NCBI GenBank assembly: GCA_035559775.1 | Contig: DATMAU010000008.1 | Location: 1 to 64,000 of the forward strand | Direction of reading: 5' to 3' | DNA length: 64,000 bases | From: AG1 sp035559775 | GTDB taxonomy: Archaea > Thermoproteota > Thermoprotei_A > Sulfolobales > AG1 | Shown here: one piece after another, positions 8,747 through 17,951 of the stretch | Numbering within the stretch: position 1 is the first letter of the stretch | How the letters are laid out: the number at the start of each line of letters is the position of its first letter | Program-made: the position numbers and the translations under genes | The notes under the pieces: model-generated | Database searches by the model: none | Seen by the model: only the letters and a program-made list of their open reading frames with translations | What the model was told of the DNA's origin: nothing

Positions 8747-11700
8747 CTCCTCCTCCCCACAAAGACCCCGGCTATAAATGCTATAACAGCTGCTATTGCT
8801 ATATAAACCCACCAAGAGGCGCTTAGTTCCAGCAGGCCTGATCCTCCAGCACTTCTTGGCGTCATAGTAGCCCTCAGTCCCTCACCAAGGATCACCGGGA
8901 TCGATATGTTCACCGTGTTAGGAGTCCTTAGGTTATCATAGAATGTAAGCTGGATGGGGATCTCATACCTACCCGGGCTCGTTGTATTGAGGGCTATAAG
9001 GGTTATCGTGAATGTGGTTGGCGAGTTCACCTGCATATCGCCTATAAACACCGATCTAGAACCGAAGATCCTGAAGTCCCGAGTTGGTAGAGGAGTAGCT
9101 GTAACAGCCGAAGCCGTGATCGTCCCTTGGTTTGTTAGTGTAACCGTTATTGAGAACACCTGTCCAGGCGAGGGGGTCTCAGGGATCACTGTATAGTCTG
9201 TCACCCTGAGCTCAATAATACCCCTCGAGATAACACCAACGCTCCTCACCTCCTGGTAGAATGTTCCATCTATATAGTACCTAAGATCTATCTGGAGAAA
9301 GGCTGTCGATGCTGTAGCCGGCACATATATCCTTGCTGGGATCCCTAGCTGCTCCCCGATCGATAGTCTCTTCACCTGAAACGCTGTCGTCCCGACCATT
9401 AATAGCTGTCCCGCAACCCCTATAGATATGGTTATATTATCTATACTCTGTGAGCCTGTGTTCTTTAGATATAGAGTAACATTATTAATAATCCCTGTGA
9501 CAAGAACCTGAGGATCTATTGTTATCTCTATAGGTGATACTATAGGCTGTATCAATACTATGAGGGATAGGTCGCGGGTCTCTGTCCTGAGAGAGCCTGA
9601 TTGATCGTAATATGCGAGCGTTACCCTCACACTGCTTGTGCTATACATCTGCTGCGGTATAGCAGAAGGTCTTGCCATGAAGATCGTGAGCTGTGATGAC
9701 CAAACACCCCCAGCAGGTAGATCCCCTACATAGATCCTGCCATCGCTATTCACCAAAGCCAGAGAGGATGCTGGTGTTATTGTAAGCGATAGATTATATA
9801 CCGGGGCGCCACCTCTATTAACAATGTATAGGGAGAGGTTGTTAAGCCCGGGCTGTATAGTGTTGCTAGATATATTGATAACTATCTGTGGCTGCTCCAA
9901 AGAGACTACATAGAACCCTAGCTGCTGGGACAATACCCTAGCAACACCATACTGATCTATATAGTTAACTGTGAATGTTAGGATGATCGTTGAGCCTGCA
10001 GCTGACGATGGTACATAGATCTGGTAGCTTATTATGGAACCCATACCGGGGCTAAGGACGCTTAGCATCTGGCTTGGTGTTAGGCTTGCAGATCCCTGTA
10101 GCTGTGTTGAAACCCCTATGCTAACATTATAGATGGTCGCGTCGCCTAGATTACTCACTCTAATCGAGATATTGTTGATAGAACCTGGTTTGAGGCTTGT
10201 TGTCGAGGGTTCTAGGAGGATCAGTGGCTGCCTCTGGGAGCTGATTAATAATCCTAGCTGTTGTGAGTAGCTTCTCGGATAATCATAAGGATCTATATAT
10301 GAGATCGCTACTAGCAATGATAACGGTGATTGCTGTGCTGATGGCGGGATATAGATGTTTATCGAGAGCAAGCCGCTCTCACCAGGCTTTAGATCTAGCC
10401 TCCTCTGATCATAGCTAGTAATAGAGCCTATAGAAGACTGGATAGACATTATACCTATCTGTCTAGCAGTCCCTGTACCATTGTTCGTGATCAAAAGCAC
10501 CACAGTATTTATAGAACCCGGTTCCAGCGATCTATTGATAGCACTGATATATAGATCTACCCTACCCCTTATGTCAAGCAACACTGGGATTACCTGACTA
10601 TATCCAAACCTGCTCTGTGTATCCCAGGTTATCGCTAAATCCGCCATATATAGGCCGGTCTTAATACTCGGATCTATGCTTACCTGGTAGGAGAGCTGGA
10701 CTATGCTGTTAGGCTGTATAGATGAGACATATTGGGAGGCGCCCCGCTCGTTCGGAAGGATCTTTATACCGTTCGGAGGGAGTAGCGTGAAGTTAACATT
10801 ATAGGCAGTGCTGTTACCAATATACCTAACAGCTATAACTAGTGTCACACCAGAATCGCCAGGGCCAACCTGGATCTGTTGCTGGAGAGACCCCCAGCCA
10901 GTTGATAATGCTTGGAAATACCCTGGCTGGTAATCAACAGCGAGGTTTATGGTTAATAGGTCGCTTCTCTGGACACCAGACCTATCTGTATAGCTTAGCT
11001 GGATCTGTATGGGGATTATCTGGGGAGCCTGTGTCCCGACATATAGGTTAAACGATAGATCCTTATACTCAGAGGGCGCTAGATCTCCTATGAAGAAACG
11101 GGCATCGCTTCCAACAATAGCTGCTTGTTGTGAGGGAGCCACGCTAGCAATAACGTTATATATGCCTGAGGACCCCTTATTGGTTATTCTGAGCGAGACA
11201 TTGTTGATCTGTCCTGCTATAACGCTCTGTGTTAGGGGCTTCACAGAGATTATTTGGGAAGCCTGTTGTCCTACATAAAAGCCTATTGACTGGGATAGTG
11301 TTCTCACAGCATAGTATGGATTTATATATGAAGCTGTAACCATGAGGCTCAAGGCTTGTAGGGCTGATGATGGGGGCACATAGATCAGGATCTTAGCGTC
11401 CCTATACTCGCCAGGCGGGATTAGATCTATAGCTAGTGGTGTGGATAGTACCGATCCAGGGCCCTGGAGGCTATAGCTTAGGCTGAGGTTATAGGCAGGC
11501 CCTGAGCCCCTGTTATATATTCTTAGTGTGATCTCATTTATATCGCCCGGGCTGAGGTTTCTTGGAAAGGCGTCGAATATCAAGTTCGCCTTACCCCTGA
11601 GATCTATTGTCACGCTCAGGCTCTGCTCTATTACTAGTGATTGTGCCTGCCCCACAATATCAAGGATCGCTGTATATGTCCCTAGACTAGTGCTTGGGCT

Positions 11701-12015
11701 TATAGATATATAGAATGTTAAAGGCACTATAGATCCTGGTGTGACCGGACCGCTATAAGCTGTAGCATTACCCTCACCAGAGGTGCTGAGAAATCCTTCG
11801 GGTAGGCTGAGATTAGCTATAAGGCTCATAAGATTCACTGTCCCATTGTATTGCACATATACTGTTAAAGGGACACTGAGATCTCCTGGAGACGCCTCAG
11901 CCCCCCACGAGACCCCAACTACCCTGAAGTACTGGGCCTCTGATAGGATTGTAGGGGTTAGTGATACGGTGAGTAGGATTATAAGCATCATTGCCAACGA
12001 GATCCTTGTTATCAT
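8743..12015 (-). CDS. Large secreted, membrane-anchored protein with about nine CARDB/NEW3-like repeats
   Basis: A 1090-residue protein with an N-terminal signal peptide (TRISLAMMLIILLTVSLT) and a C-terminal anchor (YIAIAAVIAFIAGVFVGRRR), so nearly all of it should lie outside the membrane. Between them I count about nine units of roughly 110 residues. Each begins like xxPGxINNVSLRIxNxGxxxxYNxS and ends in a hydrophobic strand with YVP or similar, which is the pattern of CARDB/NEW3 (COG1361-like) beta-sandwich modules. Many Asn-X-Ser/Thr sites suggest N-glycosylation. It is translationally coupled by ATGA overlaps to the ATPase upstream and the permease downstream. It probably works with that exporter as an extracytoplasmic adaptor or as its cargo. 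Confidence 0.75.
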   Translation of the reverse strand: MITRISLAMMLIILLTVSLTPTILSEAQYFRVVGVSWGAEASPGDLSVPLTVYVQYNGTVNLMSLIANLSLPEGFLSTSGEGNATAYSGPVTPGSIVPLTFYISISPSTSLGTYTAILDIVGQAQSLVIEQSLSVTIDLRGKANLIFDAFPRNLSPGDINEITLRIYNRGSGPAYNLSLSYSLQGPGSVLSTPLAIDLIPPGEYRDAKILIYVPPSSALQALSLMVTASYINPYYAVRTLSQSIGFYVGQQASQIISVKPLTQSVIAGQINNVSLRITNKGSSGIYNVIASVAPSQQAAIVGSDARFFIGDLAPSEYKDLSFNLYVGTQAPQIIPIQIQLSYTDRSGVQRSDLLTINLAVDYQPGYFQALSTGWGSLQQQIQVGPGDSGVTLVIAVRYIGNSTAYNVNFTLLPPNGIKILPNERGASQYVSSIQPNSIVQLSYQVSIDPSIKTGLYMADLAITWDTQSRFGYSQVIPVLLDIRGRVDLYISAINRSLEPGSINTVVLLITNNGTGTARQIGIMSIQSSIGSITSYDQRRLDLKPGESGLLSINIYIPPSAQQSPLSLLVAISYIDPYDYPRSYSQQLGLLISSQRQPLILLEPSTTSLKPGSINNISIRVSNLGDATIYNVSIGVSTQLQGSASLTPSQMLSVLSPGMGSIISYQIYVPSSAAGSTIILTFTVNYIDQYGVARVLSQQLGFYVVSLEQPQIVINISSNTIQPGLNNLSLYIVNRGGAPVYNLSLTITPASSLALVNSDGRIYVGDLPAGGVWSSQLTIFMARPSAIPQQMYSTSSVRVTLAYYDQSGSLRTETRDLSLIVLIQPIVSPIEITIDPQVLVTGIINNVTLYLKNTGSQSIDNITISIGVAGQLLMVGTTAFQVKRLSIGEQLGIPARIYVPATASTAFLQIDLRYYIDGTFYQEVRSVGVISRGIIELRVTDYTVIPETPSPGQVFSITVTLTNQGTITASAVTATPLPTRDFRIFGSRSVFIGDMQVNSPTTFTITLIALNTTSPGRYEIPIQLTFYDNLRTPNTVNISIPVILGEGLRATMTPRSAGGSGLLELSASWWVYIAIAAVIAFIAGVFVGRRR

Positions 12016-12734
12016 TGACCCCTCACCTCTTCCTTCACCACTACTCCGTCTCGTAGGTATATTATTCTCTCTGTAGCCCAGGCAACCTCCATGTTATGTG
12101 TAACTATTATTACTGTGACACCGCGCTCCTCATTGATCCTTTTGAGGAGATCCACAACCACCTTGGCACTAGCACCATCGAGATTGCCTGTAGGCTCGTC
12201 GGCCAACACGATACTGGGATCGTTTGCCAGAGCCCTAGCTATAGCTACTCTCTGCTGCTCCCCGCCGCTAAGCTCTAAGGGTTTCTTCCATATTTTATCG
12301 CCGAGACCCAGCTCTTCCAGGAGCTTTCTAGCCTTCTCCCTCCTCTGCTTCGGAGGTATACCGCTAACGATCATAGGGATCTCCACGTTCTCTATAGCGC
12401 TTAGATAGGGGATCAAGTTATACTGTTGGAACACAAAACCCACAGCCTTATTCCTATACTCTGCAAGCCTGTTATCGCTTAAACTCGATATAAGCTGCCC
12501 AGAAACACGGAGCTCGCCCCTCGTGGGTCTATCAAGACCCCCTATCAGGTGGAGGAGCGTGGATTTACCGCTCCCAGAAGGCCCTACTATAGATACAAGG
12601 CTCCCCTTATCTATAGAGAGGCTTACGCCCCTAAGGGCTGGATAGTCTATAACCCCAACCCTATAGATCTTCCACACACTATCAAGCTCTATAAATGCTC
12701 CACCCACGCGACATGCCCATCTATGAAGCCCCAC
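12012..12734 (-). CDS. LolD/MacB-type ABC transporter ATP-binding protein
   Basis: A 240-residue ATPase with Walker A GPSGSGKST near residue 50, a Q-loop (FVFQQYNLIPYLSA), signature LSGGEQQR near 155, Walker B IVLADEP and switch histidine in VTHN. The form LxGGEQQRVAIARAL, with NLD after Walker B, is typical of exporters that pair with FtsX/MacB permeases. Its stop overlaps the ATG of the surface-protein gene as ATGA. The ATG at 12734 gives about a dozen residues before the usual domain start (FIELDSVWKIY). A GTG at codon 10 is an alternative start. Confidence 0.88.
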   Translation of the reverse strand: MGLHRWACRVGGAFIELDSVWKIYRVGVIDYPALRGVSLSIDKGSLVSIVGPSGSGKSTLLHLIGGLDRPTRGELRVSGQLISSLSDNRLAEYRNKAVGFVFQQYNLIPYLSAIENVEIPMIVSGIPPKQRREKARKLLEELGLGDKIWKKPLELSGGEQQRVAIARALANDPSIVLADEPTGNLDGASAKVVVDLLKRINEERGVTVIIVTHNMEVAWATERIIYLRDGVVVKEEVRGQ

Positions 12735-12812
12735 AGTAGCTTAATAAAGCTAATCACATGTTATAATAATCCTGATCGTTCTAACCAGCGTGATCCTCCT
12801 TAGAAGATAACA

Positions 12813-12965
12813 TCAGAAGATAACATCTTCCACGTAGCACGAAGTCTCAGACAAAGGCTTCGCCTTCATATTAATCTTTATGGAATGCTCATCAAGGTTC
12901 TCTGCCACTCCGCTATCAAGGGATCTCATTAAATCCGCAAAGACCTCCAGATCCCTATAGATCAT
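12813..12965 (-). CDS. Small unidentified ORF, 50 codons
   Basis: A minus-strand frame from ATG 12965 to TGA 12813. Its composition looks like real protein: it begins MIYRDLEVFADLMRSLDS and ends SETSCYVEDVIF, with mixed charge and few low-complexity runs. The frame is closed by a stop six codons upstream, so it is not the tail of a longer frame. I recognise no family. It may be a small gene or the surviving fragment of a larger one. A 13-bp direct repeat (AGAAGATAACATC, 12802-12814 and 12815-12827) lies at its stop codon. No clear TATA box is visible. Confidence 0.35.
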   Translation of the reverse strand: MIYRDLEVFADLMRSLDSGVAENLDEHSIKINMKAKPLSETSCYVEDVIF

Positions 12966-13134
12966 ATATAGCCGTCGAGTTCAACGGAGCGGGTTCCTAT
13001 CAACACCGTAGAGATCATACTCAAGACGACTTGAAAAGCGTTCCCACAGCTGTTGAGAAACATTATGGACGCTATCTTAACTATTAAATAGAAACCAAGA
13101 CTGACCAGGGTTTAGATAACATGAATTAGGATCC
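12966..13134. other. Intergenic stretch with a possible faint family B relic
   Basis: No gene is visible. At 13040-13060 the plus strand (TTCCCACAGCTGTTGAG, then CATTATGGA) faintly resembles the middle of repeat family B copy 2 (TTCCCCACAGCATTGAG). The match is short and may be chance. Confidence 0.2.
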
Positions 13135-13635
13135 CTATATCTCACGGCGTGGTGCTCTTCTTATCGGTACTATTTCTTGTTCTTCTGGGCGCCATCTGAA
13201 TATATTTAGATATGTGCCCCAGTGGATCAGGCATTCGATAGCTTCAGAGGCTTTTGATCCGTAGAACTCTTCCAACATACTCCTCAGCTCTTCTATGTGT
13301 ATCGAGCCTTTCTCGTTGAGCATTTTAATTATACTCGATATAGGCTCGATACCCATCGCCAGGTTTCTCAGGATCTTCTTCATGCTCCTGGAATCGGCTT
13401 TGGCAACCTCTTTACCAGTATCTGTTATCACGAGATCGCCTTTCTCTAGGCGGACAAGACCCATGGATTCTGCAACATCTATCACGTTTGGTAAGAGCCC
13501 TGCATCAGCGTCTATCACCTCGCTTATCTTCGAGGTATCGGCTGATCCTCCAAGGCTATAGAGAGCCTCGACAAGCCCCACAACCTGGTCTATGGTGACA
13601 CATATAGGGAGGTTTACCTTCCTATGTTGTGACAC
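13135..13635 (-). CDS. Free-standing AAA-associated C-terminal domain protein (NitT/TauT transporter accessory)
   Basis: A 166-residue soluble protein resembling the AAA-associated domain that is normally fused to the C-terminus of bacterial nitrate/sulfonate/bicarbonate ABC ATPases. Visible features are the N-terminal TIDQVVGLVEALYSLGG, DLVITDTGKEVAKAD near residue 70 and the late FYGSKASEAIECLIHWGTY. Here it is separate from the ATPase and divergent from the permease gene, whose start is only 75 bases away. A shared regulatory region and a role in tuning the transporter or sensing its substrate are likely but inferred. The GTG start at 13635 reads MSQHRKVN. Confidence 0.65.
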   Translation of the reverse strand: MSQHRKVNLPICVTIDQVVGLVEALYSLGGSADTSKISEVIDADAGLLPNVIDVAESMGLVRLEKGDLVITDTGKEVAKADSRSMKKILRNLAMGIEPISSIIKMLNEKGSIHIEELRSMLEEFYGSKASEAIECLIHWGTYLNIFRWRPEEQEIVPIRRAPRREI

Positions 13636-13710
13636 TCCCCCAGACCAGCCTCCTAGAGAATCATGTTGTGAAGATTATATAAGCACCATAGCCTTCCTGT
13701 TATCGGGAAA

Positions 13711-15282
13711 ATGCTAGAGCCCTGGATCTATGAGCTGTTTGTGAGCACCTCATACACGTTGGCTAGGATGGTTGCTGCATACCTGCTCTCACTTCTAATA
13801 GCTATTTTGATCGGGATCGTGATGGCTGTTAACAGGAAAGCAGAAGTGATCCTCAACCCATTGATAGACGTGCTCCAATCAATACCAATACTAGGCTTCT
13901 TTCCAGCAGCACTACTAATACTGATAAGGATCCTGCCATCAGGGGTTGGGGTCGAGGCAGCCTCTATCTTCCTCATAGTAACAAGCATGGTGTGGAACAT
14001 GATATACGGTGTATACACCTCGATAAAATCCCTGGATCAAGGGGTTATGGATGTTACCAAGATCTATAGAATGGGGGTGCTAGCAAAGCTGGTGACGATA
14101 TATCTACCCGCCTCAAAGAACGCCATTGCAACCAACTCGCTGATATCCTGGGCCGGGGGCTGGTTCTTCGTAACAGCCGCAGAGATCATATCGCTAGGAA
14201 GCGAGGAGTATAGGTTAAGGGGGCTTGGAAGCTATATAGTTGAGGCTAGTGCTAGGGGGGATCAGACTGCTCTATATTTTGGAGTAGGGATCCTAATACT
14301 AATGATAATGATCACATATCTGCTTATATGGAATCCTATGATCAGTCTGAGGGGAGAGGCCTACACAATCACACAGCCGTCTATAAAGATCCTCTATAAA
14401 CTGCTCTCATCAAGGTTCTCAACACTGTCTGGAAGGATCTCCACGGGCATATACAGGATCGATGCAGCATTATCACCAACACACGGGGTCAGGAGATATG
14501 TATATCTCTCAACTCTCATAGCGATCTTCGCCTCGATCATTATGCTCTTAACGCTAGGATCGCTCCGAGATATCAGCATTAAGGGGACTGGCACGTCCGA
14601 ACCATTGCTCCAAGCAATAGCAATAGATATGGCTAACCGCTCTTTAGAAGCAGTATACTCGATCGCGGTAAGCTTCGTGAGGGTTGCTGCTGCACTGCTC
14701 TTTGGACTATTAGTAATAGTATCACTAGCATATCTCTATATAGTTAACCAAAGATCTGTATACTTTCTTCTTTTTATTGGAGAGATCCTATCATCCATAC
14801 CGGCAACCGTGTGGTGGCCCCTCTTAGCAGGCGCTATTAAGAACGGACTCAACCCTAACGTGGTCTCAATGATCATAATTATCCAGGGGTCTTTCTGGTA
14901 CCTGTTCTTCAACCTATTCTTCTACGGCGTCCCCTCCTTTAGAAGACAGCTGATCGAGCTAGCAGAGGTATATAATATCAAAGGAGGCCTCTATGTATCG
15001 AAGATCTTCCTCCCAGCATTATACCCATCCATAGCTGCTGGGCTCATATCAGCCTCCGGAGGCGCCTGGAACTCTGTGATCGTGGCTGAATATATAGATA
15101 TAGGGGATCTCAAAGTAGATCTAGGAGGGATCGGAAGCCTCATATCAAGGTCAGCTGCAAGAGGTGATGTAATATCCCTAACCACCTATGTCCTCTACAT
15201 GGCACTGTTTGTAGTGATACTAAACAGAACCCTGTGGGAAAGACTACTCTTTAGAAGAATAAAGAGAAGATATGCTATATAG
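13711..15282 (+). CDS. NitT/TauT-type ABC permease, two permease domains fused
   Basis: At 523 residues this is about twice the usual SsuC/TauC length. The sequence repeats: half one has LARMVAAYLLSLLIAILIG, IPILGFFPAALLILI and an EAA-like loop near residue 115-165. Half two has VRVAAALLFGLLVIVSLAY, IPATVWWPLLAGAI and its own loop (AEVYNIKGGLYVSKIFLPAL) near residue 410. About 12 membrane segments are expected, so a single chain can form the whole translocation pore. Substrate candidates are nitrate, sulfonate or metal-organic compounds. No binding protein is encoded nearby, so the substrate cannot be inferred. The start is ATG at 13711. Confidence 0.85.
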   Translation: MLEPWIYELFVSTSYTLARMVAAYLLSLLIAILIGIVMAVNRKAEVILNPLIDVLQSIPILGFFPAALLILIRILPSGVGVEAASIFLIVTSMVWNMIYGVYTSIKSLDQGVMDVTKIYRMGVLAKLVTIYLPASKNAIATNSLISWAGGWFFVTAAEIISLGSEEYRLRGLGSYIVEASARGDQTALYFGVGILILMIMITYLLIWNPMISLRGEAYTITQPSIKILYKLLSSRFSTLSGRISTGIYRIDAALSPTHGVRRYVYLSTLIAIFASIIMLLTLGSLRDISIKGTGTSEPLLQAIAIDMANRSLEAVYSIAVSFVRVAAALLFGLLVIVSLAYLYIVNQRSVYFLLFIGEILSSIPATVWWPLLAGAIKNGLNPNVVSMIIIIQGSFWYLFFNLFFYGVPSFRRQLIELAEVYNIKGGLYVSKIFLPALYPSIAAGLISASGGAWNSVIVAEYIDIGDLKVDLGGIGSLISRSAARGDVISLTTYVLYMALFVVILNRTLWERLLFRRIKRRYAI

Positions 15283-15544
15283 CGATACCCACCACAACAA
15301 ACATCTCCAGCTTCCATGAAAGTTTATAGTGATTGTTACCAGCCCTCCCCCAAGACCCTAGCTTTTGCTTAGACACGCCTATAGCTGGAATATATCGCGG
15401 ATGCCTACTCACAAGGCATAAAAAGATCTATATTTAGTATCAAGACCTATCTATACTTTGAGGAAAACTCCCAATAGATCTTGGATATATCTCCATACAT
15501 TATCACATATTAAGGAGGAAAGGCTTATTAATCCCACGGCGGTA
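15283..15544. other. Intergenic stretch between permease and ATPase genes
   Basis: About 260 bases separate the permease stop from the small ORF at 15545, although the ATPase belongs to the same system. A Shine-Dalgarno-like TAAGGAGGAAAGG lies at 15511-15523 and a TATA-like CTTATTAAT at 15523-15531, so the ATPase may have its own promoter. No RNA gene is recognised. Confidence 0.3.
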
Positions 15545-15625
15545 ATGAGGGCTGGGGAAAATTATACTGAGGACGATCCTGACATGGGCTCTATATCCTA
15601 TCAGATCGAGCGTTATGATAGCTAG
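15545..15625 (+). CDS. Possible 26-codon small ORF upstream of the transporter ATPase
   Basis: This frame runs from ATG at 15545 to TAG at 15623-15625, 11 bases before the ATPase start. The peptide is acidic and tyrosine-containing (MRAGENYTEDDPDMGS, then IERYDS). The GGAGG at 15514-15518 is too far upstream to be its ribosome site. It could be a leader peptide, a degenerate gene end or chance. It is listed only because of its position and protein-like composition. Confidence 0.2.
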   Translation: MRAGENYTEDDPDMGSISYQIERYDS

Positions 15626-15636
15626 GTATATGGGGT

Positions 15637-16392
15637 GTGGCAGAATTAGTGGAGGCTCTAGTGATCCTCGATAGTATCTCCAAAGAATACGGATCCAGAG
15701 GGAGGAGTGTTAGGGTTATTGATAACATTAGCCTTGAGATAGGGAGCGAGTTCCTAGCAATACTCGGGCCCTCGGGGTGTGGGAAGTCAACCTTGCTTAG
15801 AATAATAGCAGGTGTTGAGAAACCGAGCTCCGGTAGGATAATATATAAAACCCATGATAAGGGATCACCTTCCGTAGGCTTTGTCTTCCAGTCCCCCAAC
15901 CTTATACCATGGCTCACAGCTCTCGAGAATGTTGCACTACCTCTCAAAGCTAGAGGGATCCCGGCCAGTGAGGCTGAGGAGATCGCGAGAAGATACCTCT
16001 CCTTAGTAGGGCTTCAAGAGTTTGAAAACTTCTACCCAGACGAGCTGAGCGGTGGAATGAAGCAGAGGGTAAACATAGCTAGGGCTCTTAGCGTGGAGCC
16101 CGAGATCCTCTTGATGGATGAGCCCTTCTCACACTTAGACCCCCTCACCGCAGAGAGCTTAAGAGCCGAGTTACTGGATATATGGTTATCGGGAGTATCA
16201 CCGGTAAAGGCAATAGTTCTTGTAACTCACGACGTTATAGAGGCTGTATATATGGCCGATAGGATCGTTATCCTCACACCAAGGCCTGCCAGGATCTCCA
16301 AGATAGTTAATGTAAACCTCCCAAGACCAAGAAACAGGTTATCGCCTGAATTCGGAAAACTAGTAGATCTTGTATATGAGTATGTTAGCTAG
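15637..16392 (+). CDS. NitT/TauT-type ABC transporter ATP-binding protein
   Basis: A 251-residue ATPase with Walker A GPSGCGKST, Q-loop FVFQSPNLIPWLTALENVALPL, signature LSGGMKQRVNIARAL, Walker B ILLMDEPFSHLD and switch VTHD. The GMKQR signature and the LPRPRN-type tail match the SsuB/TauB/NrtD group, the expected partner of the fused permease upstream. It lacks the C-terminal AAA-associated extension found in some relatives; that domain is encoded separately at 13135-13635. The GTG start at 15637 is uncertain, and GTG at 15652 (VEALVILDS) fits the family N-terminus equally well. Confidence 0.85.
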   Translation: MAELVEALVILDSISKEYGSRGRSVRVIDNISLEIGSEFLAILGPSGCGKSTLLRIIAGVEKPSSGRIIYKTHDKGSPSVGFVFQSPNLIPWLTALENVALPLKARGIPASEAEEIARRYLSLVGLQEFENFYPDELSGGMKQRVNIARALSVEPEILLMDEPFSHLDPLTAESLRAELLDIWLSGVSPVKAIVLVTHDVIEAVYMADRIVILTPRPARISKIVNVNLPRPRNRLSPEFGKLVDLVYEYVS

Positions 16393-16609
16393 CCAACCTA
16401 AACTATGATAAGAACAGAGCTGGAGATCAGCTGTACTACTCATCAATTAATATGAAGGCTTGCTTTCGATATGAAGGATCCTATGGTGTGCAGGACTTAG
16501 AACCAAGATCTTGATACCACGTTATACTAATCCAGACGAAGCTTGGCTTGATGCGGGCTAGCAAGATCAGTGGAAGATTCTAGTCTCAATATAGATAGAG
16601 AGCATCCTA

Positions 16610-17884
16610 TCACTGAGGAGAAGCCTTGGAAGAACCAGACTGCCCAGAGATCTTTTTAGCCAGCTCTATAAGATCTGCATCTTTATTAGCCATCCCGACG
16701 ATCTGGACACCCACAGGGAGTCCTCTGATCCTTAGTACTGGTATTGATATCGCAGGGACGCCCGCGTATGACGCGTACAGCGTCTCATATGTTAAAACAC
16801 TCCTCACAGGGCCGTCTTCTCTTCCTAAGACATCCTCTATCTTTGGTGCTGGTATCAGTGTTGTTGGTGTTGCTAGGGCATCGTATCTCTTTAGGATCCT
16901 TCCCAGCTCTTGTCTCACCTCCTCTCTTGCTGAGAGGGCTTTTAGATATTCCACAGCACTATAGCTTGTCTGTAATCCTCTCTCTACAAGCCTTCTCACG
17001 TCGGGGAAGTAGAGATCCCATTTATCCCTGTATTTTAGATGTATATGTGTAGCCTCGCTATACCTGATCACCATCACCTCCCTCCACACAGTGTTCACAG
17101 CTACAGGCATCTCTACCTCTGAATACTCGTAAGCGATAGAGGCTACGTAGTCGAGAAACCTGTTCTCAACTTCCTCCACAATATCCTCATAACCCCTCTT
17201 TATATCGCTGGGCGCTCTGAACCACCTGGGCACAGCTATCCTTGGTTTTTCCACGCTTTTCCAACCCCTAGATATAGCTGGGATCAGCGCTGAAGCCGCC
17301 CTCTCTATCCACGAGAGATCCTTTGCTATGAACCCGATCGTGTCGAGCGATGGTGAGAGTGGAAACACGCCCTCGTTATCGATCAAGCCGTATGTTGGTT
17401 TATAGCCATAGACACCGCAGAGGGAGGCAGGGATCCTCACAGAGCCTAGAGTGTCTGTTCCAAGAGCTACAGGGACTATTTCAGCAGCAACAGCTGCTGC
17501 GGAGCCACCGCTGCTCCCACCAGCTATTCTTGAGAGATCGTGGGGGTTTCTAGTAGGGCCAAAGATCGATGAGGTCGTTGTCGGGCCCATGCCGAACTCG
17601 TGGGTGTTTGTCTTTCCAACAACTACCCAGCCTCTTCTCTTAAGCCTCTTGATAACCTCTGCATCGCGTTTTGGTATATAGTCCTGGAATACTCTCGAAC
17701 CCATAGTGGTTCTTATACCCTTGGTCTCTATGAGATCCTTTACCGCTATGGGGTATACATCATAGCCCTTCTCAGCAAGTCTCGAAGCCTCTTCAATGGC
17801 TTTATCGTTATATGTCACTATAGAGTTGGTAGCCCTGTTTAGCGACTGGGATCTTGGTGTAAACACATCTCTAACAAGATCCAT
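16610..17884 (-). CDS. Amidase signature family hydrolase
   Basis: A 424-residue amidase. The Ser-cisSer-Lys machinery is visible: Lys in PIAVKDLIETKG near residue 49, the cis-Ser loop GGSSGGSAAAVAA near 123-135 and the nucleophile segment GTDTLGSVRIPASLCG near 142-157. Most relatives read GSDTGGS, so GTDTLGS is a mild deviation near the nucleophile. Family members hydrolyse amides (GatA, indoleacetamide, fatty amides). No gatB or gatC neighbour is present, so it is probably a metabolic amidase rather than Glu-tRNA amidotransferase. The ATG at 17884 lies 25 bp from a TATA element (17905-17912), indicating a leaderless message. Confidence 0.85.
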   Translation of the reverse strand: MDLVRDVFTPRSQSLNRATNSIVTYNDKAIEEASRLAEKGYDVYPIAVKDLIETKGIRTTMGSRVFQDYIPKRDAEVIKRLKRRGWVVVGKTNTHEFGMGPTTTSSIFGPTRNPHDLSRIAGGSSGGSAAAVAAEIVPVALGTDTLGSVRIPASLCGVYGYKPTYGLIDNEGVFPLSPSLDTIGFIAKDLSWIERAASALIPAISRGWKSVEKPRIAVPRWFRAPSDIKRGYEDIVEEVENRFLDYVASIAYEYSEVEMPVAVNTVWREVMVIRYSEATHIHLKYRDKWDLYFPDVRRLVERGLQTSYSAVEYLKALSAREEVRQELGRILKRYDALATPTTLIPAPKIEDVLGREDGPVRSVLTYETLYASYAGVPAISIPVLRIRGLPVGVQIVGMANKDADLIELAKKISGQSGSSKASPQ

Positions 17885-17904
17885 ATTGAGGCACCATATA
17901 GAGC

Positions 17905-17912
17905 ATTATATG
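17905..17912 (-). promoter_or_regulatory. TATA box for the amidase gene
   Basis: The minus strand reads CATATAATG, centred 25 bp upstream of ATG 17884, the spacing expected for a leaderless archaeal transcript. Confidence 0.5.
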
Positions 17913-17951
17913 GGGGGCTAATATCTAGCCTCTCGAACAGACCCTACGGGA

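Noticed and set aside
15541..15600. C/D-box-like pattern (TAATGAG ... CTGA ... CTGA)
   Set aside because: The C box does not fit RUGAUGA and spacing of the D-like boxes is wrong for an archaeal guide RNA.
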